Positions 54,842 through 62,781 of a stretch of DNA of 64,000 bases are shown in pieces. A model generated the notes under the pieces. That model made no database searches. It was not told the DNA's origin and saw only the letters and a program-made list of their open reading frames with translations. The stretch spans positions 1 to 64,000 of the forward strand of contig JALDAJ010000001.1 in NCBI GenBank assembly GCA_022729235.1, written 5' to 3'. The stretch is from Candidatus Nanohalarchaeota archaeon. Its GTDB lineage: Archaea > Nanohalarchaeota > Nanosalinia > Nanosalinales > Nanosalinaceae. The translations under genes were made by a program, and so were the position numbers. Position 1 is the stretch's first letter, and each line of letters opens with the position of its first letter.

Positions 54842-55831
54842 ATGTCTTGGTACGCTGTAGAGGAACTTGAGAACGCATGGGAGGAGACTAAAGAGGTTCT
54901 CCTACCCTTTGACAGCGGTACCTGGGCGCGTCTTGTAGTCATAGTGATACTGACAGGTCATGGATTTAACTCCTCCGGCATTCCCTCGCCCGGCGGGGAC
55001 GCCGACCTCCTTGAAGACGATTTCGGGGAAAGCAGCAGTTACGATGAAATCTATGGCACCGCACTACAGCCCGATTTAGACGCCGCGCTCGAGAATGTTC
55101 CCGAGAATCTGATGACCGGGGATTACCTGAAATTTGCCCCGACAGATACACCCGCTGACGGTGTTTTGTTTGCGGTATTATCGACCGCGGTAATCCTTGT
55201 GACAGCGTTATTCCTTATCAGCAGCGTCTTCGAGCTCATATACTACCAGTCCCTGCTCGACAAGGATGTCAGGATAAGAAAGAACTTCAAGAAACACCTT
55301 GAAGGCGGGGCGAGGTACTTCGGCTTCCGGATAGGAGTATTCGTCCTGACCGCGCTAGTCCTAGCGGCCGTCGTGGGAGGGTTCATGGTCCACACCGCCG
55401 TAGGGATAATCGGCCTGCTTCTCGTACTTTTTGCGGCGCTTCCGGTCTGGATCTTCCTCGTCTTGACACACAACTTCGTACTGCTAAAGATGATAGAAAC
55501 CGGTCTCGGAGTACTTCCATCATGGAAAGAGCTCTGGCCCGACATCAAGGCAGAATGGAAAGAAGTACTGGTTTATCTACTCGTGAGAATCGGCCTTAAC
55601 ATCGTTTTCGGAATCACGGCGCTGATATGGGCGCTAATCACTTTCATGATCCTTGCTATCCCCGTAGCCATACTGGGTGTTCTACTTTATTTAGCGACAC
55701 CTGCGCTGGCAGCGATACCTCTTGCCCTGGGAGTTATAGCCTGGGTAATCCTCCTACTCGGCGCCCAGGTCGTCTTCCAGACCTACCTCTACAACTACGC
55801 AATCCTGGTCTACCACGACCTTACCACGTGA
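54842..55831 (+). CDS. Large integral membrane protein (DUF7544-like)
   Basis: The 329-aa protein has about six TM helices, a long first loop rich in Asp/Ser (NSSGIPSPGGDADLLEDDFG) and alternating hydrophobic blocks (FAVLSTAVILVTALFLI; FGFRIGVFVLTALVLAAVVG; AILGVLLYLATPALAAIPLA). The layout resembles haloarchaeal DUF7544 proteins of unknown function. The start overlaps nothing, and the gene precedes the ASCH-domain gene by seven bases. Confidence 0.68.
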   Translation: MSWYAVEELENAWEETKEVLLPFDSGTWARLVVIVILTGHGFNSSGIPSPGGDADLLEDDFGESSSYDEIYGTALQPDLDAALENVPENLMTGDYLKFAPTDTPADGVLFAVLSTAVILVTALFLISSVFELIYYQSLLDKDVRIRKNFKKHLEGGARYFGFRIGVFVLTALVLAAVVGGFMVHTAVGIIGLLLVLFAALPVWIFLVLTHNFVLLKMIETGLGVLPSWKELWPDIKAEWKEVLVYLLVRIGLNIVFGITALIWALITFMILAIPVAILGVLLYLATPALAAIPLALGVIAWVILLLGAQVVFQTYLYNYAILVYHDLTT

Positions 55832-55838
55832 TAACATC

Positions 55839-56165
55839 ATGATGTCGATTAAATTCGAAGACAGTCTTATCGACCTGATACTTGAAGGAATGAAGGATAC
55901 CACGTGGAGACTCTGGGACGAGAAAGACGTGTCACCGGACCAGGAAGTTTCGCTTCAGGACACGGACGGCAACGAATTTGCAAGAGCACGCGTTCTATGG
56001 GTAAAAGACACGACTTTCGACAGGCTGACAGAGGAAGATAAAGAAGGCCACGAATCCTACGAGTCCAGAGAGGAGATGTACAGCACCTACGAGAGTTACT
56101 ACGACAGGGATGTCGAATCCGACACAGAGGTCAAGATCATCAAGTTCGAGCTTGTCAAGGAATAA
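55839..56165 (+). CDS. ASCH-domain protein
   Basis: The 108-aa protein fits the ASCH fold: an N-terminal MSIKFEDSLIDLILEGMKDT then TWRLWDEKDVSPDQEVSLQD, strands with FARARVLWVKDT, and a C-terminal strand IIKFELV. ASCH proteins bind RNA or act on modified nucleosides (for example amidohydrolases). It lies 7 bases after the membrane protein, probably in one operon. The catalytic residues cannot be placed by eye. Confidence 0.7.
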   Translation: MMSIKFEDSLIDLILEGMKDTTWRLWDEKDVSPDQEVSLQDTDGNEFARARVLWVKDTTFDRLTEEDKEGHESYESREEMYSTYESYYDRDVESDTEVKIIKFELVKE

Positions 56166-56234
56166 GAAAAAGGAAATGAGGGGAGGGGGAAGGATCAAGT
56201 GAAGCGGGTGAATCCGAAGGAGTCTGCCCTCGCA

Positions 56235-56251
56235 GAAAACCTCCGGTTTTC
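56235..56251. repeat. Hairpin GAAAACC-TCC-GGTTTTC
   Basis: A perfect 7-bp hairpin with 3-base loop in the gap between the ASCH gene and the RHH gene. Its build is like the hairpins at 41577 and 61394 (both begin GAAAAC). On the minus strand it follows the RHH stop by 10 bases and could act in termination. Confidence 0.6.
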
Positions 56252-56261
56252 GAGTGAGTGA

Positions 56262-56408
56262 TTATAGCTCGTAATCGTCGTATTGCAAGAGTAGCAGGCG
56301 CACGGCTTCGTGGAACGCATCGGTCTTGTCCTTGAACAGTCCCTCTTCCACCATCCGGTCAAGTTCATCGTTCAGTTCGTCGGATAGTCTTACAGAAACC
56401 GTCGCCAT
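56262..56408 (-). CDS. Orphan ribbon-helix-helix protein (CopG-like)
   Basis: A 48-aa protein: MATVSVRLSDELNDELDRMV, then EEGLFKDKTDAFHEAVRLLL. This is a complete RHH domain with the ribbon TVSVRL and two helices. No toxin partner is seen in either direction (ASCH upstream is on the other strand). It could be a free transcription regulator. A second, AT-rich region follows at 56409-56505, with no visible gene. Confidence 0.8.
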   Translation of the reverse strand: MATVSVRLSDELNDELDRMVEEGLFKDKTDAFHEAVRLLLLQYDDYEL

Positions 56409-56505
56409 CTCTTTTCTGTACTACAATTCATCGCCAGCTTTTATAAAAGAAACGGTGTTTCGTATTATGTTTCTGGAGAAATCAGGAGTATGTAATACTA
56501 ATGTA

Positions 56506-56979
56506 TTAATCCCACGTTCCAGTACGGTAGTAGTTCTTCAGGTAGTCCGTCCATTTCTCCAGCTCCTCCTCTATCTCCTCACCCGACATGCGTTCGCCGG
56601 AGGCGAGCTTGCCCTGTACTATTCTGGTCGCGCCGTGACCAGCCGACTGCCGGGTTATCCTTATGTCGGTCTCATCCAGGTACTCCGTCTCCGGCGATGC
56701 GATTTCCTCTCTTTCAGGCTCCTCATCAACTTTCTCCTGGAATCCATGGAAGTTGGTGAAACCTTCCGCCGTTTTCGACCAGAGGATTCTCCATGACTCG
56801 TTCAGGTATTTTTCCCTGTCACGCGGCACTTCCTCTACGAGGTCATCTTCCAGAGTGGTGTAACGGTTGCCGGCGGAGTCCTCTACCACGAGAACATCGT
56901 ATCCCGAGCGATCCTCCACTTTTATGCTGACAGGTTCTATGATACGCTCTCTTAGCTGCGATTTTTCTTGATCCGGCAT
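56506..56979 (-). CDS. Hypothetical acidic protein
   Basis: The 157-aa protein has a strand-rich N-terminal part (PVSIKVEDRSGYDVLVVEDS, GNRYTTLEDDLVEEV) and a C-terminal helical part (GEEIEEELEKWTDYLKNYYR). The segment RIVQGKLASGERMSGEEIEE is distinctive. I recognise no family. It lies downstream of nreA on the same strand, 47 bases apart. Confidence 0.55.
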   Translation of the reverse strand: MPDQEKSQLRERIIEPVSIKVEDRSGYDVLVVEDSAGNRYTTLEDDLVEEVPRDREKYLNESWRILWSKTAEGFTNFHGFQEKVDEEPEREEIASPETEYLDETDIRITRQSAGHGATRIVQGKLASGERMSGEEIEEELEKWTDYLKNYYRTGTWD

Positions 56980-57026
56980 TTTTATCCTCCAAGATGAACT
57001 TGTACCTCAAGGCTTTTGTCTCTTGT

Positions 57027-58223
57027 TCAGAAGTCGGAGAGCGTGAACTGTCTTCCGCCCAGCAAACGGCTCTTATTCTTGATGCGAGAGTAAAGAAGGC
57101 GGAATTCTCTTCCGAGCTTCCAGTGCACGTCCCTGAACTCGTCCAGCTCCGTGGAGTTTCCGGGTTCCGGGTTGTCAAAGGCGTTCCTGACTGTTTCACG
57201 TATCACCCATACGCCGAGCGGAGCCCAGTACTCCGGCGTCACGTCCCGGACTATCAGCACCTTCGCCTGTCTTCCCCGGGACGCGAGGTGTTCGAGCGCG
57301 CCTAACCTTGCGGCGTAGTATGCGCCCGCGGTCTCTTCCGCGTAACCTGTTCTTCCCGAGTACGGCTCGTAGTTTGCAGGGATATAGGTGTCGCTGGCAG
57401 CGTTCCAGGTTGACCCCGGTCTCTTGAGTTCTACGAGTTCGTATTCCCACTTACCCGGAATTAGGAAGATGTGAAAGTAGTTTCCCACATAGCTGTTTTT
57501 GTAGTATTCTATCTGTCCCAGTTCCTGGCAGTCCTTCACCCGTTCCCGGAGCCTCTGGGATATCATGTCATCGCTCGCGGTTATCGACCACCTCGTAGGC
57601 ACTAGCTTCCTGTTCTCGACCTCGCCGAGCATTCCCGCGGATAAAGCCTGCTGGAGCTTGTAATTGTCAACCCCCTTTGTATAGAGTTCTCTCACCGCGC
57701 TCTCTGCTTTCCAGTCCGTATCGTAAAAGGCATCCTCCAGTTTTCTCTCGACCGACGGGTTCTCTCCGAGTATGAACTTTTCGATATCCCCAGAGGCTGA
57801 AACCGGTTTCACACGACCACCGGATATCGAGCTCTGGGGCTGTTTATCAAGCGATACCTCGACTTCAACAGGTTTTCGCGCCATCGCGATTTCCCGCGTG
57901 TTGTCGAGGAACCGATCGCTGTCCTCCACCTTTAGCTTTCTCTTCGAGTTGACAAGCGAGGTCCTTAACTGGGCTATCTTCCTGATATCGTAGCCCTCCC
58001 TGTACCATTCATCCGGCGAGTCAAGGAGTTCGGAACTGCCCGGGTGCTGCGGCGACAGGACGCCGGTATTGACCTTGGGATAGTTGCTGGAGCCTATGAA
58101 AACCGAGGGGGGCGACGTTCCGTGAAAGTCCTTCTTCCGCCGTTGTGAAGGCATCATGACCTCTTCCAGCCGTTTCCTAGCCTCCGCTGCACTCATACCC
58201 TTCGCGAGTTTGCCGTAGGCCAT
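57027..58223 (-). CDS. nreA: DNA repair protein NreA
   Basis: The 398-aa protein matches the archaeal Nre family: N-terminal GTSPPSVFIGSSNYPKVNTG and SLVNSKRKLKVEDSDRF, middle VPTRWSITASDDMISQRLRE, then HIFLIPGKWEYELVELKRPG. It ends RQFTLSDF, a C-terminal PCNA-interaction (PIP) box of the pattern Q-x-x-L-x-x-F, so it should bind PCNA. NreA proteins act in DNA repair in haloarchaea. The N-terminal Cys cluster of some homologues is absent. Confidence 0.92.
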   Translation of the reverse strand: MAYGKLAKGMSAAEARKRLEEVMMPSQRRKKDFHGTSPPSVFIGSSNYPKVNTGVLSPQHPGSSELLDSPDEWYREGYDIRKIAQLRTSLVNSKRKLKVEDSDRFLDNTREIAMARKPVEVEVSLDKQPQSSISGGRVKPVSASGDIEKFILGENPSVERKLEDAFYDTDWKAESAVRELYTKGVDNYKLQQALSAGMLGEVENRKLVPTRWSITASDDMISQRLRERVKDCQELGQIEYYKNSYVGNYFHIFLIPGKWEYELVELKRPGSTWNAASDTYIPANYEPYSGRTGYAEETAGAYYAARLGALEHLASRGRQAKVLIVRDVTPEYWAPLGVWVIRETVRNAFDNPEPGNSTELDEFRDVHWKLGREFRLLYSRIKNKSRLLGGRQFTLSDF

Positions 58224-58298
58224 GGTGTAGAATTAGTGGCGAAAAGACTTGTAACTTTGGAACAGTCTTTTGCATATTCTTTCCTGATAGCTACATAG

Positions 58299-58811
58299 AT
58301 GACAAGCAAGGACGATGTGAGAGCTCTTTACAAGAACTTTCACGATATCTTTGACCTAGAATACGCGGAAGAGGAAAGATGGTGGTCGGATTTAACTAGT
58401 ACGGAAGGTTATGTCGAGACCGCAGAAAACCGATACTATCCTCTACCTGAGGATGCAGACAACATCAGGCACGCAGAGGCGACTTTTGAGATAGGTCGTG
58501 AGATAGCCGATACTATAGACCAAGATAAAAGAGAAATAGAACGATTACGTGAAGAGTTCGAAGAGTTGAGAGGTGAAATGCACGATATGCGTAACCGGAA
58601 TAGATCTGTGTATAAGAAAAATCAACTAGTACAGTACGGCGTTCTATTGGGCATCGTTGCAGAGGATATAGACCCTGAACCCGAGAACTGCTTGCCGGGT
58701 AACCCCTTCACCACCGGCAGAGAAACATATGAGGAAGAGATTCTCGAATTTTCCCAGAACATAGTTGACGCTCTCTCAGATGAAGATGAGAGAAAATTGA
58801 GAGCAGACTAA
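58299..58811 (+). CDS. Hypothetical helical protein with coiled coil
   Basis: The 170-aa protein begins with an aromatic segment (FDLEYAEEERWWSDL) and continues with a charged coiled coil (DTIDQDKREIERLREEFEEL, RGEMHDMRNRNRSVYKKNQL). The C-terminal part is acidic and helical. The gene is AT-rich and convergent with infB (four-base overlap). No family recognised. Confidence 0.55.
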   Translation: MTSKDDVRALYKNFHDIFDLEYAEEERWWSDLTSTEGYVETAENRYYPLPEDADNIRHAEATFEIGREIADTIDQDKREIERLREEFEELRGEMHDMRNRNRSVYKKNQLVQYGVLLGIVAEDIDPEPENCLPGNPFTTGRETYEEEILEFSQNIVDALSDEDERKLRAD

Positions 58812-60565
58812 CCTATCTTCCAGTGCGGATTTACTGAGTCCTTGATATTGACTATCTCGTCCAGGACGTTTTTCTCACCCTGCCCTATTATATCATCCAG
58901 CTCCTGTAGCCGGCGGTAGTCATCGCTTGTTATATCAGTGTAGAGTGTCTCGCCTTCCTCGAAGTCTCTACCTACCGTTGCACTCGATACTGAGACCGCG
59001 ACCTCGCTTCCTCTCTCCGCCTTATCCAGACTCTCGTTCTCCTCCTGGACCGACTTGACACGACCTACTTTCTCACCTTCAGTATTGAGGAGATATCCTC
59101 CTGGCTTGAGAACTCCTTCCACAACCTTTACCCCGCAAACCGCCGGATTTGACTGTCGGAAGACGTGTCCCTCAAGAACTCTTATCCGGGCAGGTCTCTG
59201 GATTGCTTCAAGAGCCATTTCACGCTGTTGTTGCTCCATCTCCTGCCTCCAGTCGTGATAGTCCTCTATTATCTCGTATATCACCGGGCTCTGGAATACC
59301 TCGACATTCTTGTCACGTGAAGCCTGTGTTCCCTGTTGGTTGATAGAGGTGTTAAAGGCAAGTATCGCGCGGTACTCCGGATCCTCACTGTCGATTTCTA
59401 CTACGTCGTTTTTGGTGACCTGACCGACTTCGGCTTTCTGGACCTGGATCTCCTCTTTCTCCAGCTCACGCATCAATGCCTCGAGGGAGCCGAGAGAGTC
59501 CGCCTTCGCGATGACCCCGTGTTTATGAGTTTCAAACTCTGCTGCCTCCAGCTCATCTTCTACTTCTTTCTTTGCATCTTCAAGCTCATCCACGGATGCA
59601 ACGCGTACAGGGGCGCCGGATATCACGCCTTCCATGTCTTTCCCGACTATCTTCACACCAGAGGCAGGATGTACCTCCTCCACATGGTCGAATTTCCTGT
59701 CGACACGTATCTCCTTCAACGGTTTTGGCTCCAGTAACGCACGTATATCAGTTACCTTGACGCCCTCCGACGTTCCGTACACTAGTTTCTCTTCCTTGGA
59801 TATCGTGCCATCGTAGTGTATCACGTCGATAGTGGTTCCGAGCCCCTCCTCCTGCGAGACCTCTAGGACGGTCCCGCGCCCTATACCTTCCTCTACTTTC
59901 AGACTGTCGGCGAGGTAGCGCTGGGAAAGCCCGGCGACAACCATCAGCAGCTCGGGGATACCTTCGCCTGTCTTCGCGCTCATCGGCACCATAGCTACTT
60001 TTTTACGGAAGTCATCCACTCTGTCAAACCTGTCCGCGACTATGTCGTACTCATTCAGTTCTCCCATCAACTCATAGATACGTTCGTCCAGCTGTTGCTT
60101 GACCTGGTCGGACTGTTTCTGGAGGCACTGCAGGAACGAACCATCAGAAGAGTTCCAGCCGTGCATCTTGTCAACTTTGTTCAGCGCGACGATGAAAGGC
60201 GTCTCCGACTCTTTCAGTATCTCTATAGCCTCCTCTGTCTGCGGCTGCACACCCTCTTCTATATCAATAACAAGAATCGCGATATCGCTTATCGATCCAC
60301 CTCGCTTCCTCAAGGACGAGAAAGCTGCGTGACCCGGCGTGTCTATGAAAAGTACCCCGGGGATAGTCACCTCTATATCTAAACGCTCAAGCAGGTCGCC
60401 GCAAACCTCCTCTACTGTTCCAAGAGGGACTTCTGTCGCGCCAATCATCTGTGTGATGCCTCCTGCCTCTCCCTCAACTATACGGGACTCTCTAATACGG
60501 TCGAGAAGTGTCGTTTTCCCCGAGTCGACGTGACCCAGTACTGAGAGTATCGGCTGGCGCGGCAT
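58808..60565 (-). CDS. infB: Translation initiation factor aIF5B (IF-2)
   Basis: The 585-aa GTPase has G1 GHVDSGKTT near 11-19, switch II FIDTPGHAAFSSL, NKVDKM (G4), the EF-Tu-like domain 2, and the C-terminal domain with VFRQSNPAVCGVKVVEGVLK. It drives subunit joining in archaea. Length is normal for archaeal aIF5B (about 590-600). In many archaea the upstream neighbours are L7Ae, S28e, L24e and ndk; here they are also L7Ae, S28e and L24e but with an unknown gene in place of ndk. Confidence 0.96.
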   Translation of the reverse strand: MPRQPILSVLGHVDSGKTTLLDRIRESRIVEGEAGGITQMIGATEVPLGTVEEVCGDLLERLDIEVTIPGVLFIDTPGHAAFSSLRKRGGSISDIAILVIDIEEGVQPQTEEAIEILKESETPFIVALNKVDKMHGWNSSDGSFLQCLQKQSDQVKQQLDERIYELMGELNEYDIVADRFDRVDDFRKKVAMVPMSAKTGEGIPELLMVVAGLSQRYLADSLKVEEGIGRGTVLEVSQEEGLGTTIDVIHYDGTISKEEKLVYGTSEGVKVTDIRALLEPKPLKEIRVDRKFDHVEEVHPASGVKIVGKDMEGVISGAPVRVASVDELEDAKKEVEDELEAAEFETHKHGVIAKADSLGSLEALMRELEKEEIQVQKAEVGQVTKNDVVEIDSEDPEYRAILAFNTSINQQGTQASRDKNVEVFQSPVIYEIIEDYHDWRQEMEQQQREMALEAIQRPARIRVLEGHVFRQSNPAVCGVKVVEGVLKPGGYLLNTEGEKVGRVKSVQEENESLDKAERGSEVAVSVSSATVGRDFEEGETLYTDITSDDYRRLQELDDIIGQGEKNVLDEIVNIKDSVNPHWKIG

Positions 60566-60612
60566 AGAACATCACTATAACCTCTATCAGCTGGAAATTT
60601 TATAAAATCGAC

Positions 60613-61161
60613 CTAGCTTCGGGCGTCCTCCTCAAATTCAGCCGTCTCTCTATCATACCTTACAGCTTCTTCAATCTCTCCGAAGAAATGATCTAGAATA
60701 TCATCCCCCTCATCTAGACTTTGACGGGTTATTGTAGCAGCTCCGATATCAACTCTGCCTTCACTACTCTGTGTAGGATCAATATCTACGTACTTATCAC
60801 GCTGTTCCATCATCTCCCTGAAAGCGTCAGCAGCTGTACCTGCTTGAATTACTTCCGGCCACACAGCTGCATTTAGGGCAACGAAAACATCTTCATCCTC
60901 AGGAATCCCTTCTCCAGAACCTGAATAATGACCATCGACATATATGAAGATGCTGGCAGTCGTATCTTCGTCTTCATAGACAAACTCAGGATCGGAAACT
61001 TCAACTAAATGTTCCGCTCTGATCGGTTCATGAGTCCATTCATCATCCTCATACCTTCGTTTTCTCCAGCCATAGTCGTTAACTATATCTACAAGCTCCT
61101 CATAACGCTCTTCTGATACACCGTGAAACTCTGCAAACTCCTCTATACGGTTTTGACTCAT
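60613..61161 (-). CDS. Hypothetical acidic protein in the L24e-infB gap
   Basis: The product is 182 aa from the ATG at 61161, 25 bases after a TTTTAAAAATC box on the minus strand; an ATG at 61176 is in frame. The middle is strand-rich (TASIFIYVDGHYSGSGEG; DVFVALNAAVWPEVIQAGTA; VDIGAATITRQSLDEGDDIL). No similarity to nucleoside diphosphate kinase is seen, although many archaea encode ndk here. Function is unknown. Confidence 0.6.
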   Translation of the reverse strand: MSQNRIEEFAEFHGVSEERYEELVDIVNDYGWRKRRYEDDEWTHEPIRAEHLVEVSDPEFVYEDEDTTASIFIYVDGHYSGSGEGIPEDEDVFVALNAAVWPEVIQAGTAADAFREMMEQRDKYVDIDPTQSSEGRVDIGAATITRQSLDEGDDILDHFFGEIEEAVRYDRETAEFEEDARS

Positions 61162-61235
61162 GTGTGATAAAAACATAGCAACTTTTAAAAATCAGCCGAT
61201 ACTCCTCAAGCCACTCAAAGATAATAGAATTTCTT

Positions 61236-61388
61236 CTATTCTTCTTTATCAGGGTAGCTGAGTGAACGTTCATTCAGGTAGTTCTTCTCGCACTTGCTGG
61301 AGCAGAAGTAAAGCTTCTCTCCTGACTGCAGGACAAGCATCTTGCCCTTTGTCTTTTCTACTTCAGTTCCACAGTAGTCGCATTCCAT
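61236..61388 (-). CDS. rpl24e: 50S ribosomal protein L24e
   Basis: The 50-aa zinc protein: MECDYCGTEVEKTKGKMLVL, QSGEKLYFCSSKCEKNYLNE and a short acidic tail. The four Cys (C-x-x-C and C-x-x-x-C) match L24e. The ATG follows the stop of a 13-codon mini frame (TAA-A-ATG) and lies 10 bases after a GGAGGTG ribosome binding site held in a hairpin (61394-61413). Order L7Ae-S28e-L24e is standard. Confidence 0.94.
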   Translation of the reverse strand: MECDYCGTEVEKTKGKMLVLQSGEKLYFCSSKCEKNYLNERSLSYPDKEE

Positions 61389-61393
61389 TTTAC

Positions 61394-61413
61394 GAAAACA
61401 CCTCCGTGTTTTC
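61394..61413 (-). promoter_or_regulatory. Hairpin holding the L24e ribosome binding site
   Basis: On the minus strand GAAAACAC-GGAG-GTGTTTTC forms an 8-bp perfect hairpin with a 4-base loop. The loop plus stem base is GGAGGTG, a strong Shine-Dalgarno sequence 10 bases before the L24e ATG. Upstream, CTGAATTCATGAATTCAG (61422-61439) is a perfect 18-base palindrome directly after the S28e stop. The hairpin could limit L24e translation unless it is opened. Confidence 0.6.
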
Positions 61414-61439
61414 TTGAGTTCCTGAATTCATGAATTCAG

Positions 61440-61616
61440 TCATCCCTCCATCTCCGTCTCCTTGATATGTACTACGTCGTCTTCTCTTACCGGTCCCCGG
61501 ACATTTCTCACAAGGATCTTTCCTTCCTCATCACCTTCTACTATCCTGCAACGCACCTTGCGGACACTGCGGTGTCCCTGTTCTCCGATTACTTCAACTA
61601 TTTTTGCGAGGACCAT
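61440..61616 (-). CDS. rps28e: 30S ribosomal protein S28e
   Basis: The 58-aa protein MVLAKIVEVIGEQGHRSVRK, VRCRIVEGDEEGKILVRNVR, GPVREDDVVHIKETEMEG is a clear S28e: OB-fold strands, G-x-x-G, and the R-N-V-x-G-P-V-R-x-x-D family end. Its start lies 10 bases after the L7Ae stop in the conserved order. Confidence 0.95.
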   Translation of the reverse strand: MVLAKIVEVIGEQGHRSVRKVRCRIVEGDEEGKILVRNVRGPVREDDVVHIKETEMEG

Positions 61617-61626
61617 GATACATCAG

Positions 61627-61998
61627 TTATTCTTCTTTTTCCAGGAGTTCAGCTGATTTTTGGGCGATATCTTCGACATCGTTTTCTGCAGATCCGCTCG
61701 CAGTTATCGCGATCGCGGCTGATTGAACTCCGATACCTGCAGCAAGACCTAGTTCCTCTCTTTCAGGTACAAATGTGTACGGGATGTCTCGTTCCTCACA
61801 GAGCGCAGGGATGTGCATCACGATTTCTTCGGGAGAAACATCGCTGGCGATAACAACCAGTTCTGCCTCGTTCCTCTCAATCGCCTTGGTAACTTCGTTG
61901 GTTCCGATAACTACTTTTCCGGAACCTTCTGCTTCTTCAACTGTGTCGTAGGTTTTTTCTGCTAGTGATTCTCCTGGTTCAAATTTTTGGTAAGCCAT
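61627..61998 (-). CDS. rpl7ae: Ribosomal protein L7Ae
   Basis: The 123-aa protein begins MAYQKFEPGESLAEKTYDTV and has the kink-turn-binding pattern GTNEVTKAIERNEAELVVIA and SDVSPEEIVMHIPALCEERD, then IPYTFVPEREELGLAAGIGV. L7Ae binds kink-turns in rRNA, in C/D guide RNAs (with Nop5 and fibrillarin) and in RNase P. The start is the ATG at 61998; the frame extends to 62133 but the TATA box lies inside that extension. The leader holds GAGGTG before the start. Confidence 0.95.
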   Translation of the reverse strand: MAYQKFEPGESLAEKTYDTVEEAEGSGKVVIGTNEVTKAIERNEAELVVIASDVSPEEIVMHIPALCEERDIPYTFVPEREELGLAAGIGVQSAAIAITASGSAENDVEDIAQKSAELLEKEE

Positions 61999-62082
61999 TA
62001 TTTTTTGCACCTCGATTGCGTCATCGGTTGCAAGCCTTAGCAGGCCTGTGTCACTGAAAGAGGATGAAACTTTTTTATATAC
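61999..62082 (-). promoter_or_regulatory. L7Ae promoter and long leader
   Basis: TATATAAAAAA (62071-62082, minus strand) should start transcription near 62050, leaving about 50 bases before the ATG, longer than the leaderless norm here. The leader contains a small hairpin CGAT-GACGCA-ATCG and a Shine-Dalgarno GAGGTG. Known archaeal L7Ae leaders carry a kink-turn for autoregulation; this hairpin contains GA elements but I cannot place a standard kink-turn. Confidence 0.55.
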
Positions 62083-62175
62083 CACGCGGACTCGGTGAGA
62101 GCTACAGCTATTGAGAAACACAACCATAGTCATGCCGTTTTACTTATCCCGATAGCTCTAGCTTCATTTCTCTCC

Positions 62176-62781
62176 ATGGACGACTACAGGCTTGTTAACG
62201 CAGCTGTCGACAACGTGAAGAACTATCTCAGGGCGATAGACGCCGACCCCGCCGAAGTGGAGGTATCACTCCAACCTTATTTCGACGAGGAAGGAGATAC
62301 GGTACGGATAGACTACCGCGCCTCGATCTCACAGGGAGAGATAGAGCTAGACCATAGGATTGAGAGAAGCCATGAGTTCCACAACAGCCAGGACTATGAG
62401 CTGGATTATATCCTCTGGGTGGAAGAGTTCCTGCAAGAGTTCCGGGGTGCACGTATCAACTATATGTCCGCCCCTCTGACAGGAGAGATGATAGATACAT
62501 CTGTGGAAAACGTGAAAAATTTTCTCCAAGTGATACGGGAGGAGCCGGAGAACATATCTATACTTGTTGAGCCCGACTATGATGATGAACTGGAGTCATG
62601 GATTATAGAATATTACGTGCGGCCGACAGAACTGGATGTTACTTCCTCAATGAGTATGCAAGAACCGCTGGGAGAAACAGAAGAAGAGTTCAAAGCTGTT
62701 TACACTCTATGGATAGCCCGGTTTAAAGAAGAGTTCCCTGAATCAGAGATGTTCTATCCTGAAATAGAAGACATCCTATAA
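62176..62781 (+). CDS. Hypothetical protein with two tandem copies of one domain
   Basis: From the ATG at 62176 the protein has 201 residues in two similar halves. Half 1 holds VNAAVDNVKNYLRAIDADPA, a strand with D-x-V-R-I-D-Y, then LDYILWVEEFLQEFRGARI. Half 2 repeats it as IDTSVENVKNFLQVIREEPE, ESWIIEYYVRP and VYTLWIARFKEEFPESEMFY. The frame continues upstream to 62095, but that part looks like non-coding DNA. No family recognised; the internal duplication is visible directly. Confidence 0.65.
   Translation: MDDYRLVNAAVDNVKNYLRAIDADPAEVEVSLQPYFDEEGDTVRIDYRASISQGEIELDHRIERSHEFHNSQDYELDYILWVEEFLQEFRGARINYMSAPLTGEMIDTSVENVKNFLQVIREEPENISILVEPDYDDELESWIIEYYVRPTELDVTSSMSMQEPLGETEEEFKAVYTLWIARFKEEFPESEMFYPEIEDIL

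Noticed and set aside
61999-62133. A 45-residue N-terminal extension of L7Ae
   Set aside because: The TATA box at 62071-62082 lies inside it, and the family starts at MAYQKFEPGE.
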